DNA of 64,000 nt from Aromatoleum buckelii (GTDB lineage Bacteria > Pseudomonadota > Gammaproteobacteria > Burkholderiales > Rhodocyclaceae). This document shows, piece after piece, positions 17,811 through 28,898 of the stretch. Location: positions 1,054,001 to 1,118,000 of the forward strand of contig NZ_WTVH02000010.1 of NCBI RefSeq assembly GCF_012910785.2, read 5' to 3'. The first letter of the stretch is position 1, and each line of letters begins with the position of its first letter. The translations under genes and the position numbers were made by a program. The notes below the pieces were generated by a model. The model saw only the letters and a program-made list of their open reading frames with translations, searched no databases and was not told the DNA's origin.

Positions 17811-17834
17811 GTGAGGTGGACAGTGAGGTGGACA
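17811..17834 (+). repeat. 12-bp perfect tandem duplication
   Basis: GTGAGGTGGACA occurs twice in direct succession (17811-17822 and 17823-17834), just outside the rplS terminator. It looks like a small slippage duplication; no function is evident. Confidence 0.9.
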
Positions 17835-17862
17835 AAAAAACGGGCCTCGCAAGGCCCGTTTC
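17834..17862 (-). terminator. intrinsic terminator of the rpsP-rimM-trmD-rplS operon
   Basis: ACGGGCCT (17840-17847) and AGGCCCGT (17852-17859) form an eight-pair stem with loop CGCA. On the minus strand the stem is followed by a run of seven T, a strong terminator 24 bp after rplS. On the plus strand only TTT follows. Confidence 0.9.
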
Positions 17863-17883
17863 CAGCTACTGATCGACGTCCGC

Positions 17884-18270
17884 TCAAGCTTTCTTCGCGG
17901 CCGGCGCCTTGTAGTTGAGCTTTTCCTTGATCCGTGCCGACTTGCCCGAGCGCTCGCGCAGGTAGTACAGCTTGGCGCGGCGCACGTCGCCGCGGCGCTT
18001 CACCTCGATGCTGTCGACCAGCGGTGAGTAGGTCTGGAACGTGCGTTCTACGCCTTCGCCCGAGGAGATCTTGCGGACGATGAAGTTGGAGTTCAGGCCG
18101 CGATTGCGCTTCGCGATCACGACGCCTTCGTAGGCCTGCAGACGTTCGCGCGTGCCTTCCTTGACTTTCACCTGCACGATCACGGTGTCACCGGGAGCGA
18201 ACGCGGGGATGGTCTTGTTCTGCGTGAGGCGGGCGATTTCTTCCTGTTCGAGCTGCTGAATCAGGTTCAT
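17884..18270 (-). CDS. rplS: 50S ribosomal protein L19
   Basis: This 128-residue large-subunit protein lies at the interface with the 30S subunit. The sequence [46 protein letters not shown] and [14 protein letters not shown] is characteristic of L19. An AGGAG site precedes ATG 18270. It is the last gene of the ribosomal and tRNA-modification operon and is followed by a strong terminator. An alanine/lysine tail (KAPAAKKA) extends the C-terminus. Confidence 0.98.
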   Translation of the reverse strand: MNLIQQLEQEEIARLTQNKTIPAFAPGDTVIVQVKVKEGTRERLQAYEGVVIAKRNRGLNSNFIVRKISSGEGVERTFQTYSPLVDSIEVKRRGDVRRAKLYYLRERSGKSARIKEKLNYKAPAAKKA

Positions 18271-18355
18271 TTGCGACTCCTGTCGTTTCAATGGCACTTG
18301 GCCTTGCAAGCAGAGCAGGCTAGAAGCCTGATGCATGCGGTTTGTATGCGGGCCT

Positions 18356-19147
18356 TCAGGCGATGTCGCCTTCGACCCCTTCTTGTTCGTGCCTGAATTC
18401 TCCAAGCAGCGACAATTCTTCCTTGCTCAGCGTGCGCCCCTGCAGCAGGTCGGGGCGCCGTCGCCAGGTCGTGCCCAGCGCCTGCTTGAGCCGCCAGCGA
18501 CGGATCGCGGCGTGATTGCCGGAGAGCAGCACCTGCGGTACGCGCTCCCCTTCGTAAATCTCGGGTCTCGTGTAGTGGGGGCAGTCGAGCAGGCCATCCA
18601 CAAACGAGTCCTCCTGCGCCGAGTCCGCATCGTTCAGCGCCCCGGGCAGCTGGCGTACGATCGCGTCGAGCAGCACCATCGCCGGCAGTTCGCCGCCCGA
18701 AAGGACGAAATCCCCGAGCGATAGTTCTTCGTCGACGCAGCGATCGATCAGCCGTTGATCGACCCCTTCGTACCGTCCGCACAGCAGCGTCAGCGCCGGC
18801 AGAGCAGTCAGCTCCACGACCTTGGCATGATCCAGCGGTCGGCCTTGCGGTGACAAGTAAATCACGCGTCCCGCGGCGCCGAGCGCCTGCTCCTGCGCCG
18901 TTTTTGCCCTGCCGATCGCTTTTTCGAGCGGTTCGGCCAGCATCACCATCCCCGGCCCGCCGCCATACGGGCGGTCATCCACCGTGCGGTGCGGGTCGGA
19001 GACGAAATCCCGCGGGCTGTGGAAGGCGATCTCGTAGAGACCGCGCTCCAGCGCTCGCCGCGTGATGCCACTCGCCGTCAGCGCTGCGAACATCTCCGGG
19101 AACAGCGTGATCACATCGAAGCGCCTTGCGGTCGCCGGGGTGTTCAC
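18356..19147 (-). CDS. trmD: tRNA (guanine-N1-)-methyltransferase
   Basis: This enzyme methylates G37 next to the anticodon using S-adenosylmethionine. The knotted-fold motifs are present: [11 protein letters not shown] at the start, [27 protein letters not shown] and [15 protein letters not shown] 19147 (263 residues) was chosen because GAAGG lies a few bases upstream and it starts eight bases after the rimM stop. A second GTG at 19180 would overlap rimM by 26 bp and add eleven non-conserved residues. It lies between rimM and rplS in the canonical operon order. Confidence 0.96.
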   Translation of the reverse strand: MNTPATARRFDVITLFPEMFAALTASGITRRALERGLYEIAFHSPRDFVSDPHRTVDDRPYGGGPGMVMLAEPLEKAIGRAKTAQEQALGAAGRVIYLSPQGRPLDHAKVVELTALPALTLLCGRYEGVDQRLIDRCVDEELSLGDFVLSGGELPAMVLLDAIVRQLPGALNDADSAQEDSFVDGLLDCPHYTRPEIYEGERVPQVLLSGNHAAIRRWRLKQALGTTWRRRPDLLQGRTLSKEELSLLGEFRHEQEGVEGDIA

Positions 19148-19154
19148 GCTGCCT

Positions 19155-19661
19155 TCACCAGTCCTTTTGCCAATCGACACGGATCGTCCGCGCTGCGAGA
19201 TCCACGTCGAGCACGTAGGCCGCGACGAACGGAATCAGCCGTTCATCGTCCCCGTCACGCACCTGCAATACGTCGTGGGCGCCTGTCGACATCAGGGCTT
19301 CGACCGTGCCGAGTGCTTCGTCGGCCTGGTTGACGACCGCCAGTCCGATGAGGTCACCCCAGTAGTATTCGTCCGCGTCGGGTTTGGGGAGCGCTTCGCG
19401 CGGCGCGCCGATGAAGCGGCCCTGAAGCGCTTCGGCTGCATTGCGATCGTCGTGGCCGACGAAGGCTGCGACCAGTCCGGCGCCGTGCTCCTTGAAGCCC
19501 GCGAGCCTGACCGGTTGCCACGCCGATTCGGGCGCGTCGGCGTCGCCCGCGAGCCACCACTGCGGCATCTCGCCCCAGGACAGCGGATCATCCCCGAAAG
19601 GATGAACCCTGACCCATCCTTTGACGCCAAAAGGGGCGACAATGCGCCCCAGTACGATCAT
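19155..19661 (-). CDS. rimM: ribosome maturation factor RimM
   Basis: This 168-residue protein binds S19 and assists late maturation of the 30S head. It opens with [17 protein letters not shown] and has the C-terminal PRC-barrel with [14 protein letters not shown] and the ending [14 protein letters not shown]. Its length is typical of RimM. It lies 21 bp after rpsP and directly before trmD. Confidence 0.96.
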   Translation of the reverse strand: MIVLGRIVAPFGVKGWVRVHPFGDDPLSWGEMPQWWLAGDADAPESAWQPVRLAGFKEHGAGLVAAFVGHDDRNAAEALQGRFIGAPREALPKPDADEYYWGDLIGLAVVNQADEALGTVEALMSTGAHDVLQVRDGDDERLIPFVAAYVLDVDLAARTIRVDWQKDW

Positions 19662-19682
19662 GTCGGCAAGCCGCCGGAACGA

Positions 19683-19934
19683 TCAGGCAGCGGCTTTCGC
19701 TGCTTGCTTGGCCAGACGGAGCACCGTCGGCGACAGCTGCGCGCCGTGCTGCTTCCAGTATTCCAGGCGCTCGGCGTTGACGACCAGGCCCTTTTCGGAC
19801 TCGGAAGCCATCGGATTGTAGAAACCAACGCGCTCGATGAAGCGCCCATCGCGACGGTTGCGCGAATCGGCGGCGACGATGTTGTAGAACGGGCGCTTTT
19901 TGGCGCCACCACGGGCAAGGCGAATGACGACCAT
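19683..19934 (-). CDS. rpsP: 30S ribosomal protein S16
   Basis: This 83-residue small-subunit protein is recognised by [37 protein letters not shown] and [17 protein letters not shown] 19934 has AGGA upstream; longer frames lack similarity. It is the first gene of the operon and sits 37 bp below a well-formed sigma70-like promoter. Confidence 0.98.
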   Translation of the reverse strand: MVVIRLARGGAKKRPFYNIVAADSRNRRDGRFIERVGFYNPMASESEKGLVVNAERLEYWKQHGAQLSPTVLRLAKQAAKAAA

Positions 19935-19970
19935 TTGGGTGTCCTGATCAGTAGGTGCGAAAAGCCGACG

Positions 19971-19999
19971 ATTGTAGGGCATATGCGTGACGGGGACAA
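19971..19999 (-). promoter_or_regulatory. sigma70-like promoter of the rpsP operon
   Basis: On the minus strand TTGTCC (19999-19994), a 17-bp spacer and TACAAT (19976-19971) match the consensus at four and five positions. Transcription would start about 30 bp before the rpsP ATG. Confidence 0.7.
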
Positions 20000-20124
20000 G
20001 GGCCGTCTTCGTCGTGATGCATTTCACGCGCGGTCAATGTTCCCGGATATGGAGACCGTGCAAGGAGCGCGGCGCCGTGATTCTTGAATAGAATGTCCGG
20101 TCCTTTGGACGGAACCCCATCCGC

Positions 20125-21635
20125 ATGACTTTCCCCGAACCCGTTCCGGTTTGCATCGCCGCGGCACTTGCGTGGCTCGACGCGGAGCCGGCCGACGACC
20201 CGGTCGTGGACCTGGAAAGGCTGCGCGCCCATTTCACCGCACTTTCGGCGCTGTCGGTCGGCAACGCGCGGTTCCTGCAGTGCGTCGAACAGTTCGAAGC
20301 GCGGGTGCTCGATGTCTGCGAACGTTTCAAGTCCCGGCTTCTCGCCGCGGCGCTGCCGGTGCCGCGCAGCCAGCACGCCGCGGCAGCCGAACTGACCGTC
20401 GCGCTGCTGGAGATCGCCGGAAGTCTGCAGCGGGTGATGGCGGTCGTGCGTGACGGGGGAGTACGGACATGCAGCGATCCGGACGTCTACTGCGCACGAG
20501 CGTTGCGGCTGGTGGAGGAAGCCTGCCTGGTCGCGATGATGTGCGGCAGACCGGCTCCGGGCGAGTTGTGGCGCCTCGCTTGCGAACTCGTTGTCGCCGG
20601 CGACAATGCGGACCGAAATGGGGATGCGCTTGCCGGCACCGCTGCAGCGGACGTGGCGCTGCAGTTCAAGCGTCTCCTGGCGCTCGCCGCGCTGCAACCG
20701 GAAACCCTGACCGCCCGGGAAGTCGTGTGGGCGCACGATTTCCTCGGACAGGCGGCAGTCGCGGCGGAGTTTTCGCGCGTGCCACTCCTGCCGCTCTCGG
20801 CCGCATTCTGGATCGACCAGGCGACGGGGGCCCCGCCGGTGGCGATGGCGCGCGGCAAGCCGCCCCTGTCGGACAAGCTGCTGTATTTCTCCGCTTACGG
20901 CGTCGCCCGTGCGCTTTTGCCGAAGCTCGAATGGCTCAGGGCGGGCATTTCTCCCGAGGAGTCGGTGGGGTTTGCGCCGGACAGTGAGGCGTTCGGCGTG
21001 GAAGGGCCGGGACTGCCGGTCGGGCTGACTCCGGACGAGGCGCTGTCGCTGCTCGGGCGGATGCGCGAGCGCTGGATGTCTCCGCCGAGCCGCACCGAGG
21101 TGCGGCGCTCCGGCCGATATCCCGTGCAGGTGTGTGTCGGGCTGCAGGTGATCCGGGATGTGAGCGGCGATGCTGCCGACGCTGCGGGCGTTGTCGAATG
21201 GACCGTGATCAACGAGAGTTCGGGTGGGTACGCGATCATCGCGGTGTCGGGTGTGACGGGCAGTGTGGCGGCGGGGATGCCGCTGGCACTGCGCCGGGAT
21301 CCCGCCGAGGCCTGGACGCTGTGCCTCGTGCGCTGGATTCGCAACGACAGCCCGGATCGGGTCGAGCTCGGGCTGCAGGTGATCGCATCCGGGTGGAGCG
21401 CCGTCTCGGTGGGATTTGGCGGCGGCGACACGAATGCGATGGTCCCAGCGCTGCGGTTGGCGCCGGTGCCCCCCTTGCGCCGCCATCCGGCGCTCGTCGC
21501 CCCGGCTGGCACCTGCACGTCGCGCGCGTTCAGCCTCGTGCAGGAGAGCGATCACCTGTATGTCGCGCAGGCGCGAGTCCTCGGTCTGGACATGCAGACG
21601 GCGAGCGTGGAAATCTTCCAGTACGAAATCGATCT

Positions 21636-21648
<13 letters not shown>
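20125..21648 (+). CDS. PilZ-like c-di-GMP effector with uncharacterised N-terminal region
   Basis: This is a 507-residue soluble protein. Around residues 320-345, EVRRSGRYPVQV supplies the RxxxR half of a PilZ c-di-GMP binding motif, and NESSGGYAI (about 368) supplies the N-x-S-x-x-G half. The flanking strands fit a PilZ barrel. The first 300 residues are alpha-helical and alanine/leucine-rich without a domain I recognise. There is no signal peptide or transmembrane helix. c-di-GMP binding is inferred from the motif; the output is unknown. Its 3' end overlaps the convergent yihY-family gene by 13 bp. Confidence 0.7.
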
Positions 21649-23521
<1,873 letters not shown>

Positions 23522-23522
<1 letters not shown>

Positions 23523-23881
23523 TGACGCTGCGCGCATTGAACCTCGCATCGAGCGTCCTGCTCGTCGCCCTGATCGCGCTGTGCCTGCTGTGGGAAATCC
23601 GGCTCGCGCCGCTGCGGCCGGGCGGCTCGTGGATGATGCTGAAGGTGTTGCCGTTGATGCCGGCGCTGTTCGGCGTGTTGAAAGGGCGGCGGTACACTTA
23701 CCAGTGGCTGTCGATGCTGGTGCTGCTGTATCTCGTCGAAGGGGTCGTGCGCACGAGTGATTCCGGCCTGGCCGGAGCCCTCGCGATCGCCGAAGCGGTC
23801 CTCGCGATGCTGCTGTTTGCGAGCGCCGTGCTGTATGCACGGCTCTCGGCCCCGTCGCGCCAGCGGCAGTCGAACGCGTGA
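23522..23881 (+). CDS. DUF2069 membrane protein
   Basis: This 119-residue protein has about four predicted membrane helices (SSVLLVALIALCLLWEI, LKVLPLMPALFGVL, WLSMLVLLYLVEGVV, LAMLLFASAVLYAR). It matches the DUF2069 family, often encoded after wrbA in proteobacteria. The overlapping start ties its translation to wrbA. The biochemical role is unknown. Confidence 0.85.
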
Positions 23882-23919
23882 CGGTGGCTGCCGGCGTCAT
23901 CGCTGGCGGCCACCGTGGT

Positions 23920-25455
23920 TCACAACTGCGGGTTCAGCCGCTCGAGCTTGCTGTGCAGCTTGTTCAGCGCGTTGAGATAGGCTTTCGCCGATGCGACGAT
24001 GATATCGGTATCGGCTCCCTGGCCGTTGACGACCTTGCCTTCTCGGGCCAGGCGAACGGTGACTTCGCCCTGCGCATCGGTGCCGGTGGTGATCGCATTG
24101 ACCGAATACAGCAGCAGCTCGGTGCCGCTGCTGGCGATCGCCTCGATCGCCTTGAACGCGGCATCGACAGGGCCGGATCCTTCTGCTGAAGTCCGCGTCT
24201 CCTGGCCGTCGACGGACAGCGTAAGGTCGGCCCGCGGCGTCTCGCCGGTTTCGGAATGGAAGCGCGAGGCGACGAGGCGGTAGTGCTCCTGGTCGGGAGT
24301 GACGACCTCGTCGCTCATCAGCGCCTGGATATCCTCGTCGAAAATCTCGTGCTTCTTGTCGGCGAGTTCCTTGAAGCGTGCGAACGCGTGGTTCAGGTGT
24401 TCCTCCGACGCCACGACGATGCCGATTTCCTGCAGGCGGCTGCGGAACGCGTTGCGTCCGGAATGCTTGCCGAGCACGAGCTTGTTCGCCCCCCAGCCGA
24501 CGTCTTCTGCGCGCATGATCTCGTAGGTCTCGCGGTGCTTGAGCACGCCGTCCTGGTGAATGCCGGATTCATGGGCGAAGGCGTTCGCGCCGACGATCGC
24601 CTTGTTCGGCTGGACCGGAAAGCCGGTGACGCCCGACACCAGCTTCGACGCGGGCACGATCTGCGTGGCGTCGATGCGCGTGTCGCACGGAAACACGTCC
24701 TGGCGCGTGCGCACCGCCATCACCAGTTCCTCAAGGGCCGCGTTGCCGGCCCGTTCGCCGAGGCCGTTGAGCGTGCATTCGACCTGGCGCGCGCCGGCCA
24801 TGACCGCAGCGAGCGAATTCGCGACGGCAAGACCGAGGTCGTTGTGACAATGCACCGACCAGACGACCTTGTCGGCACCAGGCACGCGCTCGATCAGCGT
24901 GCGGATGGTCTGCGCATATTGCTCGGGGACGTTGTAGCCGACGGTGTCGGGCACGTTGATCGTCTTCGCGCCGGCCTTGATGACAGCTTCGAAGATGCGA
25001 CAGAGAAAGTCGATCTCCGAGCGGCCGGCATCCTCGGCCGAGAATTCGATGTCGTCGGTGTATTCTTTCGCCCAGCCGATCGCGCGCACCGCCTGCTCGA
25101 CGACCTGGTCGGGCGACATCCGCAGCTTCATTTCCATGTGGATCGGGCTGGTCGCGATGAAGGTGTGGATGCGCCCGCGCACAGCAGGAGCGATCGCCTC
25201 GCCGGCGCGGCGGATGTCGGCTTCATTTGCGCGCGCGAGGCCACACACCGTCGATTCTCTGATCGCCTCGGCAATCGCGCGTACAGACTCGAAGTCGCCA
25301 TTGGAGGCGGCAGGAAAACCGGCTTCGATGACGTCGACGCGCATCCGCTCCAGTTGCCGGGCGATGCGCAGTTTCTCGTCGCGGGTCATCGACGCTCCGG
25401 GGCTTTGTTCGCCGTCACGCAAAGTGGTATCGAATACGATCAAGTGGTCTTTCAT
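23920..25455 (-). CDS. leuA: 2-isopropylmalate synthase
   Basis: This 511-residue enzyme condenses acetyl-CoA with 2-oxoisovalerate, the first committed step of leucine synthesis. The active-site motif is [12 protein letters not shown], and the metal-binding [13 protein letters not shown] and [11 protein letters not shown] are present. The C-terminal domain from about residue 390 is the leucine-responding regulatory domain, so feedback inhibition is expected. An AGGAG precedes ATG 25455. About 100 bp upstream lies a leucine-rich leader frame with hairpins, pointing to transcription attenuation as a second level of control. In many betaproteobacteria leuA follows pssA; here an accessory block separates them. 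Confidence 0.97.
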   Translation of the reverse strand: MKDHLIVFDTTLRDGEQSPGASMTRDEKLRIARQLERMRVDVIEAGFPAASNGDFESVRAIAEAIRESTVCGLARANEADIRRAGEAIAPAVRGRIHTFIATSPIHMEMKLRMSPDQVVEQAVRAIGWAKEYTDDIEFSAEDAGRSEIDFLCRIFEAVIKAGAKTINVPDTVGYNVPEQYAQTIRTLIERVPGADKVVWSVHCHNDLGLAVANSLAAVMAGARQVECTLNGLGERAGNAALEELVMAVRTRQDVFPCDTRIDATQIVPASKLVSGVTGFPVQPNKAIVGANAFAHESGIHQDGVLKHRETYEIMRAEDVGWGANKLVLGKHSGRNAFRSRLQEIGIVVASEEHLNHAFARFKELADKKHEIFDEDIQALMSDEVVTPDQEHYRLVASRFHSETGETPRADLTLSVDGQETRTSAEGSGPVDAAFKAIEAIASSGTELLLYSVNAITTGTDAQGEVTVRLAREGKVVNGQGADTDIIVASAKAYLNALNKLHSKLERLNPQL

Positions 25456-25500
25456 CGTCGGCTCCTGGGGAAATGGGATAGCGAAAGCGGATATGACAAG

Positions 25501-25522
25501 TGCCGGCGCTTTCACGCCGGCA
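25501..25522 (-). promoter_or_regulatory. attenuator-like hairpin in the leuA leader
   Basis: CGCCGGCA (25515-25522) and TGCCGGCG (25501-25508) form an eight-pair stem with loop CTTTCA, 35 bp after the leader stop. The arm sequence TGCCGGCG recurs inside the leader frame, so mutually exclusive pairings are possible. The run after the stem on the minus strand (CTTGTCAT) is poor in T, so termination may need help. Confidence 0.5.
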
Positions 25523-25556
25523 GCAGGCAAACAACACGAAGGGAGGGGGAATATAT

Positions 25557-25646
25557 TTAGCGCGCGGGGCGCAGCAGCGGGCCGAGCAGCAGGCCCGCCG
25601 GCAGAAGGCGAAGCGACAGGAGGGAGGGGTCGCGTTCGAAAGTCAT
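25557..25646 (-). CDS. leuL: leucine-rich leader peptide of leuA
   Basis: This 29-codon frame starts at ATG 25646 and ends with TAA. Ten of its codons are leucine, including the clusters LL, LRLL, GLLLG and PLLR; the peptide begins [12 protein letters not shown]. Such leader peptides let ribosome stalling at leucine codons decide whether downstream hairpins terminate leuA transcription. A second hairpin, CGGGCC with GGCCCG (25578-25583 and 25592-25597), lies inside the frame. The promoter -10 ends only seven bases before the ATG, so the message would be leaderless or nearly so. Confidence 0.7.
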   Translation of the reverse strand: MTFERDPSLLSLRLLPAGLLLGPLLRPAR

Positions 25647-25653
25647 GCTCAGG

Positions 25654-25683
25654 ACTATAAAACAGGGGCCGGAAATTGCGCAA
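25654..25683 (-). promoter_or_regulatory. sigma70-like promoter of the leuL-leuA unit
   Basis: On the minus strand TTGCGC (25683-25678), an 18-bp spacer and TATAGT (25659-25654) match the consensus at about four and five positions. The predicted start falls at or within a base or two of the leader-peptide ATG. Confidence 0.6.
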
Positions 25684-25729
25684 GCGCGAGGCCGATTGTT
25701 TTTGTCGATCTTCGCGATTGCGTCCGGCT

Positions 25730-27049
25730 TCAGCGCATTTCGAACGCCTCCTGGTGAAACCGGACTCGCCCCATGCCCAAACCACGCAGTCCGCTGCGCA
25801 GTGCCTGGGCAAAAGCCCGTGGTCCGCAGAACCAGATTTCCGGCTGGCGCTCACCGGCGTGACGGGCATGCAGCGCTTCGGCGGTCAGCGGCCGGTCGCG
25901 GTCGGTGCTGACGACATGCAGGCGGATCGTCGGCAGCGCGGCGCACAGCGATTCGAGGCGTGCAACGAACGGGTCGTCGTCGCGCTGGCGCGTGCAATAG
26001 TAAAAGTGAGCAGCCGGGGCTTCGGCCGGCGCTTCCTGCAGCGACTCGAGCCACGCGAGAAAAGGCGTGACGCCGATGCCGCCGGCGATCCACACCTGTT
26101 CCGATTTGCGCGTGCCGCGGCGATAGTCGAAGCGGCCGTACGGTCCTTCGACCTTTACCGGCTGGCCGGCGGCGAGCCGTGCCGCCAGGCCCTGCGTATA
26201 GTCGCCCAGGGCCTTGATCTGGAACGTGATGCGCCGGTCGCCGCGGTCGGCGCAGGCGATCGTGAAGGGGTGGGCGCCTTCGACGTGATCGAACGTGACG
26301 AACGCGAACTGCCCGGGCTGATGGCCGCGCCAGCTGTCCTCGAGGTGGCAGACGACCTCCGTCAGGCCGGACGCCTGTTCGCGCACGACCTCGATATTGC
26401 CTTCGACCTGGCGCGCCCGCCCGATGCGTCCGGACAGCGAGCGCAAGCCCGAAACGGTGCCGGCGGCGATGAACAGGGCGAGCAGGGCACCGATCGCGCT
26501 CGTCCAGTAGTCGAGGGGCGCGAGGAACCCGGCGTGGATCGCGAGCATGCCGTACAGCATCGGCATCGCATGGTGCAGGTAGCGCCACAGCCGGTATGGC
26601 AGGCGCTTCCACAGCGTCAGCACGAGCATCGCGATCAGCGCGTAGATCGCCCATTCGCCGAAATCCTCGGCAACGTCGCGCATGATTTCGAGAAAGCCGC
26701 CTTCGTGCTCTTTCGGCAACCGGCCTTCGCGGCCGACCACAGACTTGATGACGCCGTCGGACATTTCGATGAGCCAGTGCAACGCAGCGAAGCTGATCGC
26801 GAGGATGCCCGACCATTTGTGCACGCGGTAGATCCGGTCCATGCCGCCCAGCGGCTGCTCGAGCCACGCCGGCCGCGTCGCCAGCACGATCGCCAGCGAC
26901 ATCAGCGAAAACGCCCACAGCCCGGTGAGGTACAACGCCTCCTGCCGCACGGCCCAGGGCAGCGAGGCCCCCTCGGCGGGGCTCGATGACGAAGTGATTG
27001 CCCAGGCGAGGGTCACGAGCGCGAGGAAGCTGGCGAGTAGAGTCTTCAT
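25730..27049 (-). CDS. ferric reductase-like cytochrome b / FAD-NAD(P)H oxidoreductase
   Basis: This 439-residue protein fuses a membrane heme domain to a ferredoxin-reductase-like domain. About six helices span residues 1-205, with histidines suited to heme b in [17 protein letters not shown] and [18 protein letters not shown]. From about 220 there is an FAD-binding barrel with HPFTIACAD, then the NAD(P) domain with [13 protein letters not shown] and a C-terminal CGP. It should carry electrons from NAD(P)H through flavin and heme across the membrane. It lies downstream of the DHC/SHP cytochrome genes and is the plausible b-type partner of that cluster. A terminator-like hairpin separates it from the PepSY gene. 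Confidence 0.85.
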   Translation of the reverse strand: MKTLLASFLALVTLAWAITSSSSPAEGASLPWAVRQEALYLTGLWAFSLMSLAIVLATRPAWLEQPLGGMDRIYRVHKWSGILAISFAALHWLIEMSDGVIKSVVGREGRLPKEHEGGFLEIMRDVAEDFGEWAIYALIAMLVLTLWKRLPYRLWRYLHHAMPMLYGMLAIHAGFLAPLDYWTSAIGALLALFIAAGTVSGLRSLSGRIGRARQVEGNIEVVREQASGLTEVVCHLEDSWRGHQPGQFAFVTFDHVEGAHPFTIACADRGDRRITFQIKALGDYTQGLAARLAAGQPVKVEGPYGRFDYRRGTRKSEQVWIAGGIGVTPFLAWLESLQEAPAEAPAAHFYYCTRQRDDDPFVARLESLCAALPTIRLHVVSTDRDRPLTAEALHARHAGERQPEIWFCGPRAFAQALRSGLRGLGMGRVRFHQEAFEMR

Positions 27050-27075
27050 GGCCGTGTCCGCGTGACGGGGGGCGG

Positions 27076-27112
27076 AAAAGGGCCCGGCGGCGGCATTGGC
27101 CGAACCGGGCCG
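27076..27112 (-). terminator. terminator after the PepSY gene
   Basis: CCGGGCC (27105-27111) and GGCCCGG (27081-27087) form a stem; on the minus strand it is followed by CTTTT. It lies 6 bp after the PepSY stop and would partly insulate the reductase gene. Confidence 0.65.
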
Positions 27113-27117
27113 TTCAC

Positions 27118-27603
27118 TCAGACCCCCAGGCCGGGGCGGGTCAGCCGGGCGCTGGGGTCGAACTCGGAGTTACGTTCGGTGCCGCGCTCCGCCTCGCGGC
27201 CGTCCTCGCGCCGGTTGTCGCGCTCCGTGTCGCGGTCGGAGTCGCTCGTCGATCGGGCTCCGGAGTCATCGCCACGGCGCCCGTCGCGCCCCTTGCGATC
27301 GGCGCGGACGAGGTCGCCGTTCGTCGGATCGACGACGAGTTTCACCTTGCGTCCGTCGCGGTCGATGGCCTTGACTTCGTATGCGTTGTCTTCGCGTTCG
27401 ATTTCGCTGATGTCGCGATAACCTGCGGCGACGACCTTGTCGTGGATCTGCGGAATCGACAGCCAGTTGCCCCGTTCGGCGGTGCTGGCGGTGGCGGCGC
27501 TGTCGATGGGGGCGTTCTGGGCGAATGCCGGGGCGATCGTGACGCCCGTGGCGAGCAGGCCGGCGCTGAGGGCGATGGCGGTGACGAGGTGTGAAGTGCG
27601 CAT
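27118..27603 (-). CDS. exported PepSY-domain protein with charged tail
   Basis: This 161-residue protein has a signal peptide (about residues 1-29, ending APAFAQ) and a PepSY-like domain at about 45-100 (WLSIPQIHDKVVAAGYRDI, then YEVKAIDRDGRKVKLVVDP). The tail of about 60 residues is rich in Arg, Asp and Glu and probably disordered. PepSY domains are small periplasmic modules thought to inhibit or sense. A perfect AAGGAG site precedes ATG 27603. One of two copies of a 38-bp operator-like sequence lies 70 bp upstream, so it is probably controlled by the adjacent two-component system. Confidence 0.8.
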   Translation of the reverse strand: MRTSHLVTAIALSAGLLATGVTIAPAFAQNAPIDSAATASTAERGNWLSIPQIHDKVVAAGYRDISEIEREDNAYEVKAIDRDGRKVKLVVDPTNGDLVRADRKGRDGRRGDDSGARSTSDSDRDTERDNRREDGREAERGTERNSEFDPSARLTRPGLGV

Positions 27604-27673
27604 GGTTGGATCTCCTTGTGTTTCTCGGTTGTCGGTCGGGGTGTGACCGTGACGTCATTGTGCGAGGGGGGTG

Positions 27674-27711
27674 CTGAACGAAGCCTGAAGCGCGTGTTCA
27701 TGCTGCATTCA
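27674..27711. promoter_or_regulatory. operator-like site A (response-regulator box pair)
   Basis: CTGAA occurs at 27674 and 27685, and TTCA at 27697 and 27708, each pair with an 11-bp period and seven bases between the two pairs. The geometry, CTGAA-N6-CTGAA-N7-TTCA-N7-TTCA, is repeated exactly at 28794-28831. The 11-bp period is typical of tandem OmpR-family binding sites. It lies 70 bp before the PepSY start. Confidence 0.65.
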
Positions 27712-27726
27712 TCGTCCGGGCATTGG

Positions 27727-28221
27727 TCAGTCGTCCTCGAAATAGCCGTCGTTGGCGTCCACGTGGCATGCGGGACAGTTGGCCTTCGAGCCGACGTCCT
27801 TGTGCTGCCATTCGCTGCGGGATACCTCGTCATGCTCGCGGACCCATTTCGGCAGTTCGGTGATGCGCTGCGGAGAAGCCCCCGCCGGCACGCCTTTCAT
27901 CAGCTTGCGTCCGTAGCGGCGCCCACCGGCGTCGGCGGCGTTATCGACGAGATAGCGTGTGACATGAGCGGCGGTCTGGGGGTCGAGGCTGGCGTTGTCA
28001 CCGAAATGGTCGTCGAGCTCGACCATCATGCGTTGCCAGGATGCGGCCGGCAGCATCGCCGGCGGAAACGCCATGTGACAGCTGCCGCATTCGTCGACAG
28101 TGGGTTTGTCCTTGACGGGCGGGAAATAATCGTCGCCGCCGGCACGGGCCTTGGTCAGCACCGCGGCGGTCAGGCCGATGACGAGCAGGCCGGCGACGAC
28201 CGAACGTATGGGAATGTTCAT
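27727..28221 (-). CDS. diheme cytochrome c (DHC family)
   Basis: This 164-residue protein has an N-terminal signal/anchor (about 1-26) and two heme c attachment sites, CGSCH at about residue 45 and CPACH near residue 150. It matches the DHC family, which in Rhodobacter and Shewanella donates electrons to the oxygen-binding cytochrome SHP. The SHP-like gene lies immediately upstream on the same strand and a cytochrome b/flavin reductase lies downstream, so the local set is complete. GGAAAGGAG precedes ATG 28221. The protein is expected in the periplasm. Confidence 0.88.
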   Translation of the reverse strand: MNIPIRSVVAGLLVIGLTAAVLTKARAGGDDYFPPVKDKPTVDECGSCHMAFPPAMLPAASWQRMMVELDDHFGDNASLDPQTAAHVTRYLVDNAADAGGRRYGRKLMKGVPAGASPQRITELPKWVREHDEVSRSEWQHKDVGSKANCPACHVDANDGYFEDD

Positions 28222-28284
28222 GTGATTCTCCTTTCCTTGCAGGCAAAACGGTTCGGAAGGGCGTGGAAGGGTGGGGAAGGGCGA

Positions 28285-28701
28285 TCACTGGTTCATCATG
28301 TAGGCGAGCCAGTCCCCTTTTTCGAGCGAGGTGCATTCGCGCCCCAGCACTTCGTCGCAGTTGCGTTTGAACCACTTTTCGACTTTCGCGGCGTCCTTGT
28401 AACGCTCCGGCGAAACTGACAGCGCCATCGGCTCGATCGGCTTGCGGGTGCGGGTGCGGCCGGCGCTGAGGGCGTCGTTTCCGTGGCAGGACGTGCAGGC
28501 CGGGGTGTCGGCCTTGCCCGTGTTGTGTTGCGTACGGTGCAGGGTTTCGCCGCGGGCGGCCGAAAACCCGGAAAAACCGGGATCGGCGGCCTTCGCCGCC
28601 GCCGCATAGCGATCGATCAGGGTTTCCCGCGGGCCGCCGATTGCCGTCGATGCGAGGCCGAAGGCGCAAAGGAAACCGATTGCATAGCGTGTGGGGGTCA
28701 T
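28285..28701 (-). CDS. SHP-like monoheme cytochrome c (DUF1924)
   Basis: This 138-residue protein has a signal peptide (about 1-22) and one heme site, CTSCH (69-73). In the known SHP (sphaeroides heme protein) the sixth heme ligand is an asparagine next to a disulfide, and it leaves when O2 or NO binds. Here Asn114 is followed directly by Cys115, with a second cysteine at 123, which fits that arrangement. ATG 28701 was chosen because it starts the signal peptide; a longer frame lacks one. It is the first gene of the SHP-DHC-PepSY unit and is divergent from the second PepSY/two-component operon. Confidence 0.8.
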   Translation of the reverse strand: MTPTRYAIGFLCAFGLASTAIGGPRETLIDRYAAAAKAADPGFSGFSAARGETLHRTQHNTGKADTPACTSCHGNDALSAGRTRTRKPIEPMALSVSPERYKDAAKVEKWFKRNCDEVLGRECTSLEKGDWLAYMMNQ

Positions 28702-28793
28702 GTTTCCATCCTTGTCGTGGCGGCACTGTGGTTCCGGGCGAGAGGGCTGGTGAGGGCCATTGCGAACCGTGACTGCAGTGTGGAAAGACCTAC

Positions 28794-28831
28794 CTGAACC
28801 GAAGCTGAAGCAGCCGTTCACGGTGCGTTCA
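28794..28831. promoter_or_regulatory. operator-like site B (response-regulator box pair)
   Basis: CTGAA occurs at 28794 and 28805, and TTCA at 28817 and 28828. Periods and gaps are the same as at 27674-27711, and several intervening bases are shared (CTGAAGC, GTTCA, TGC). It lies 68 bp before the PepSY-regulator-kinase operon and in the divergent region shared with the SHP gene, suggesting autoregulation. Confidence 0.65.
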
Positions 28832-28898
28832 TGGCGACGCTGCTAAAAACGGGGCTGCCGGAACACTCGCAGCAGATCGCTACAACCAGGAGTCACTC

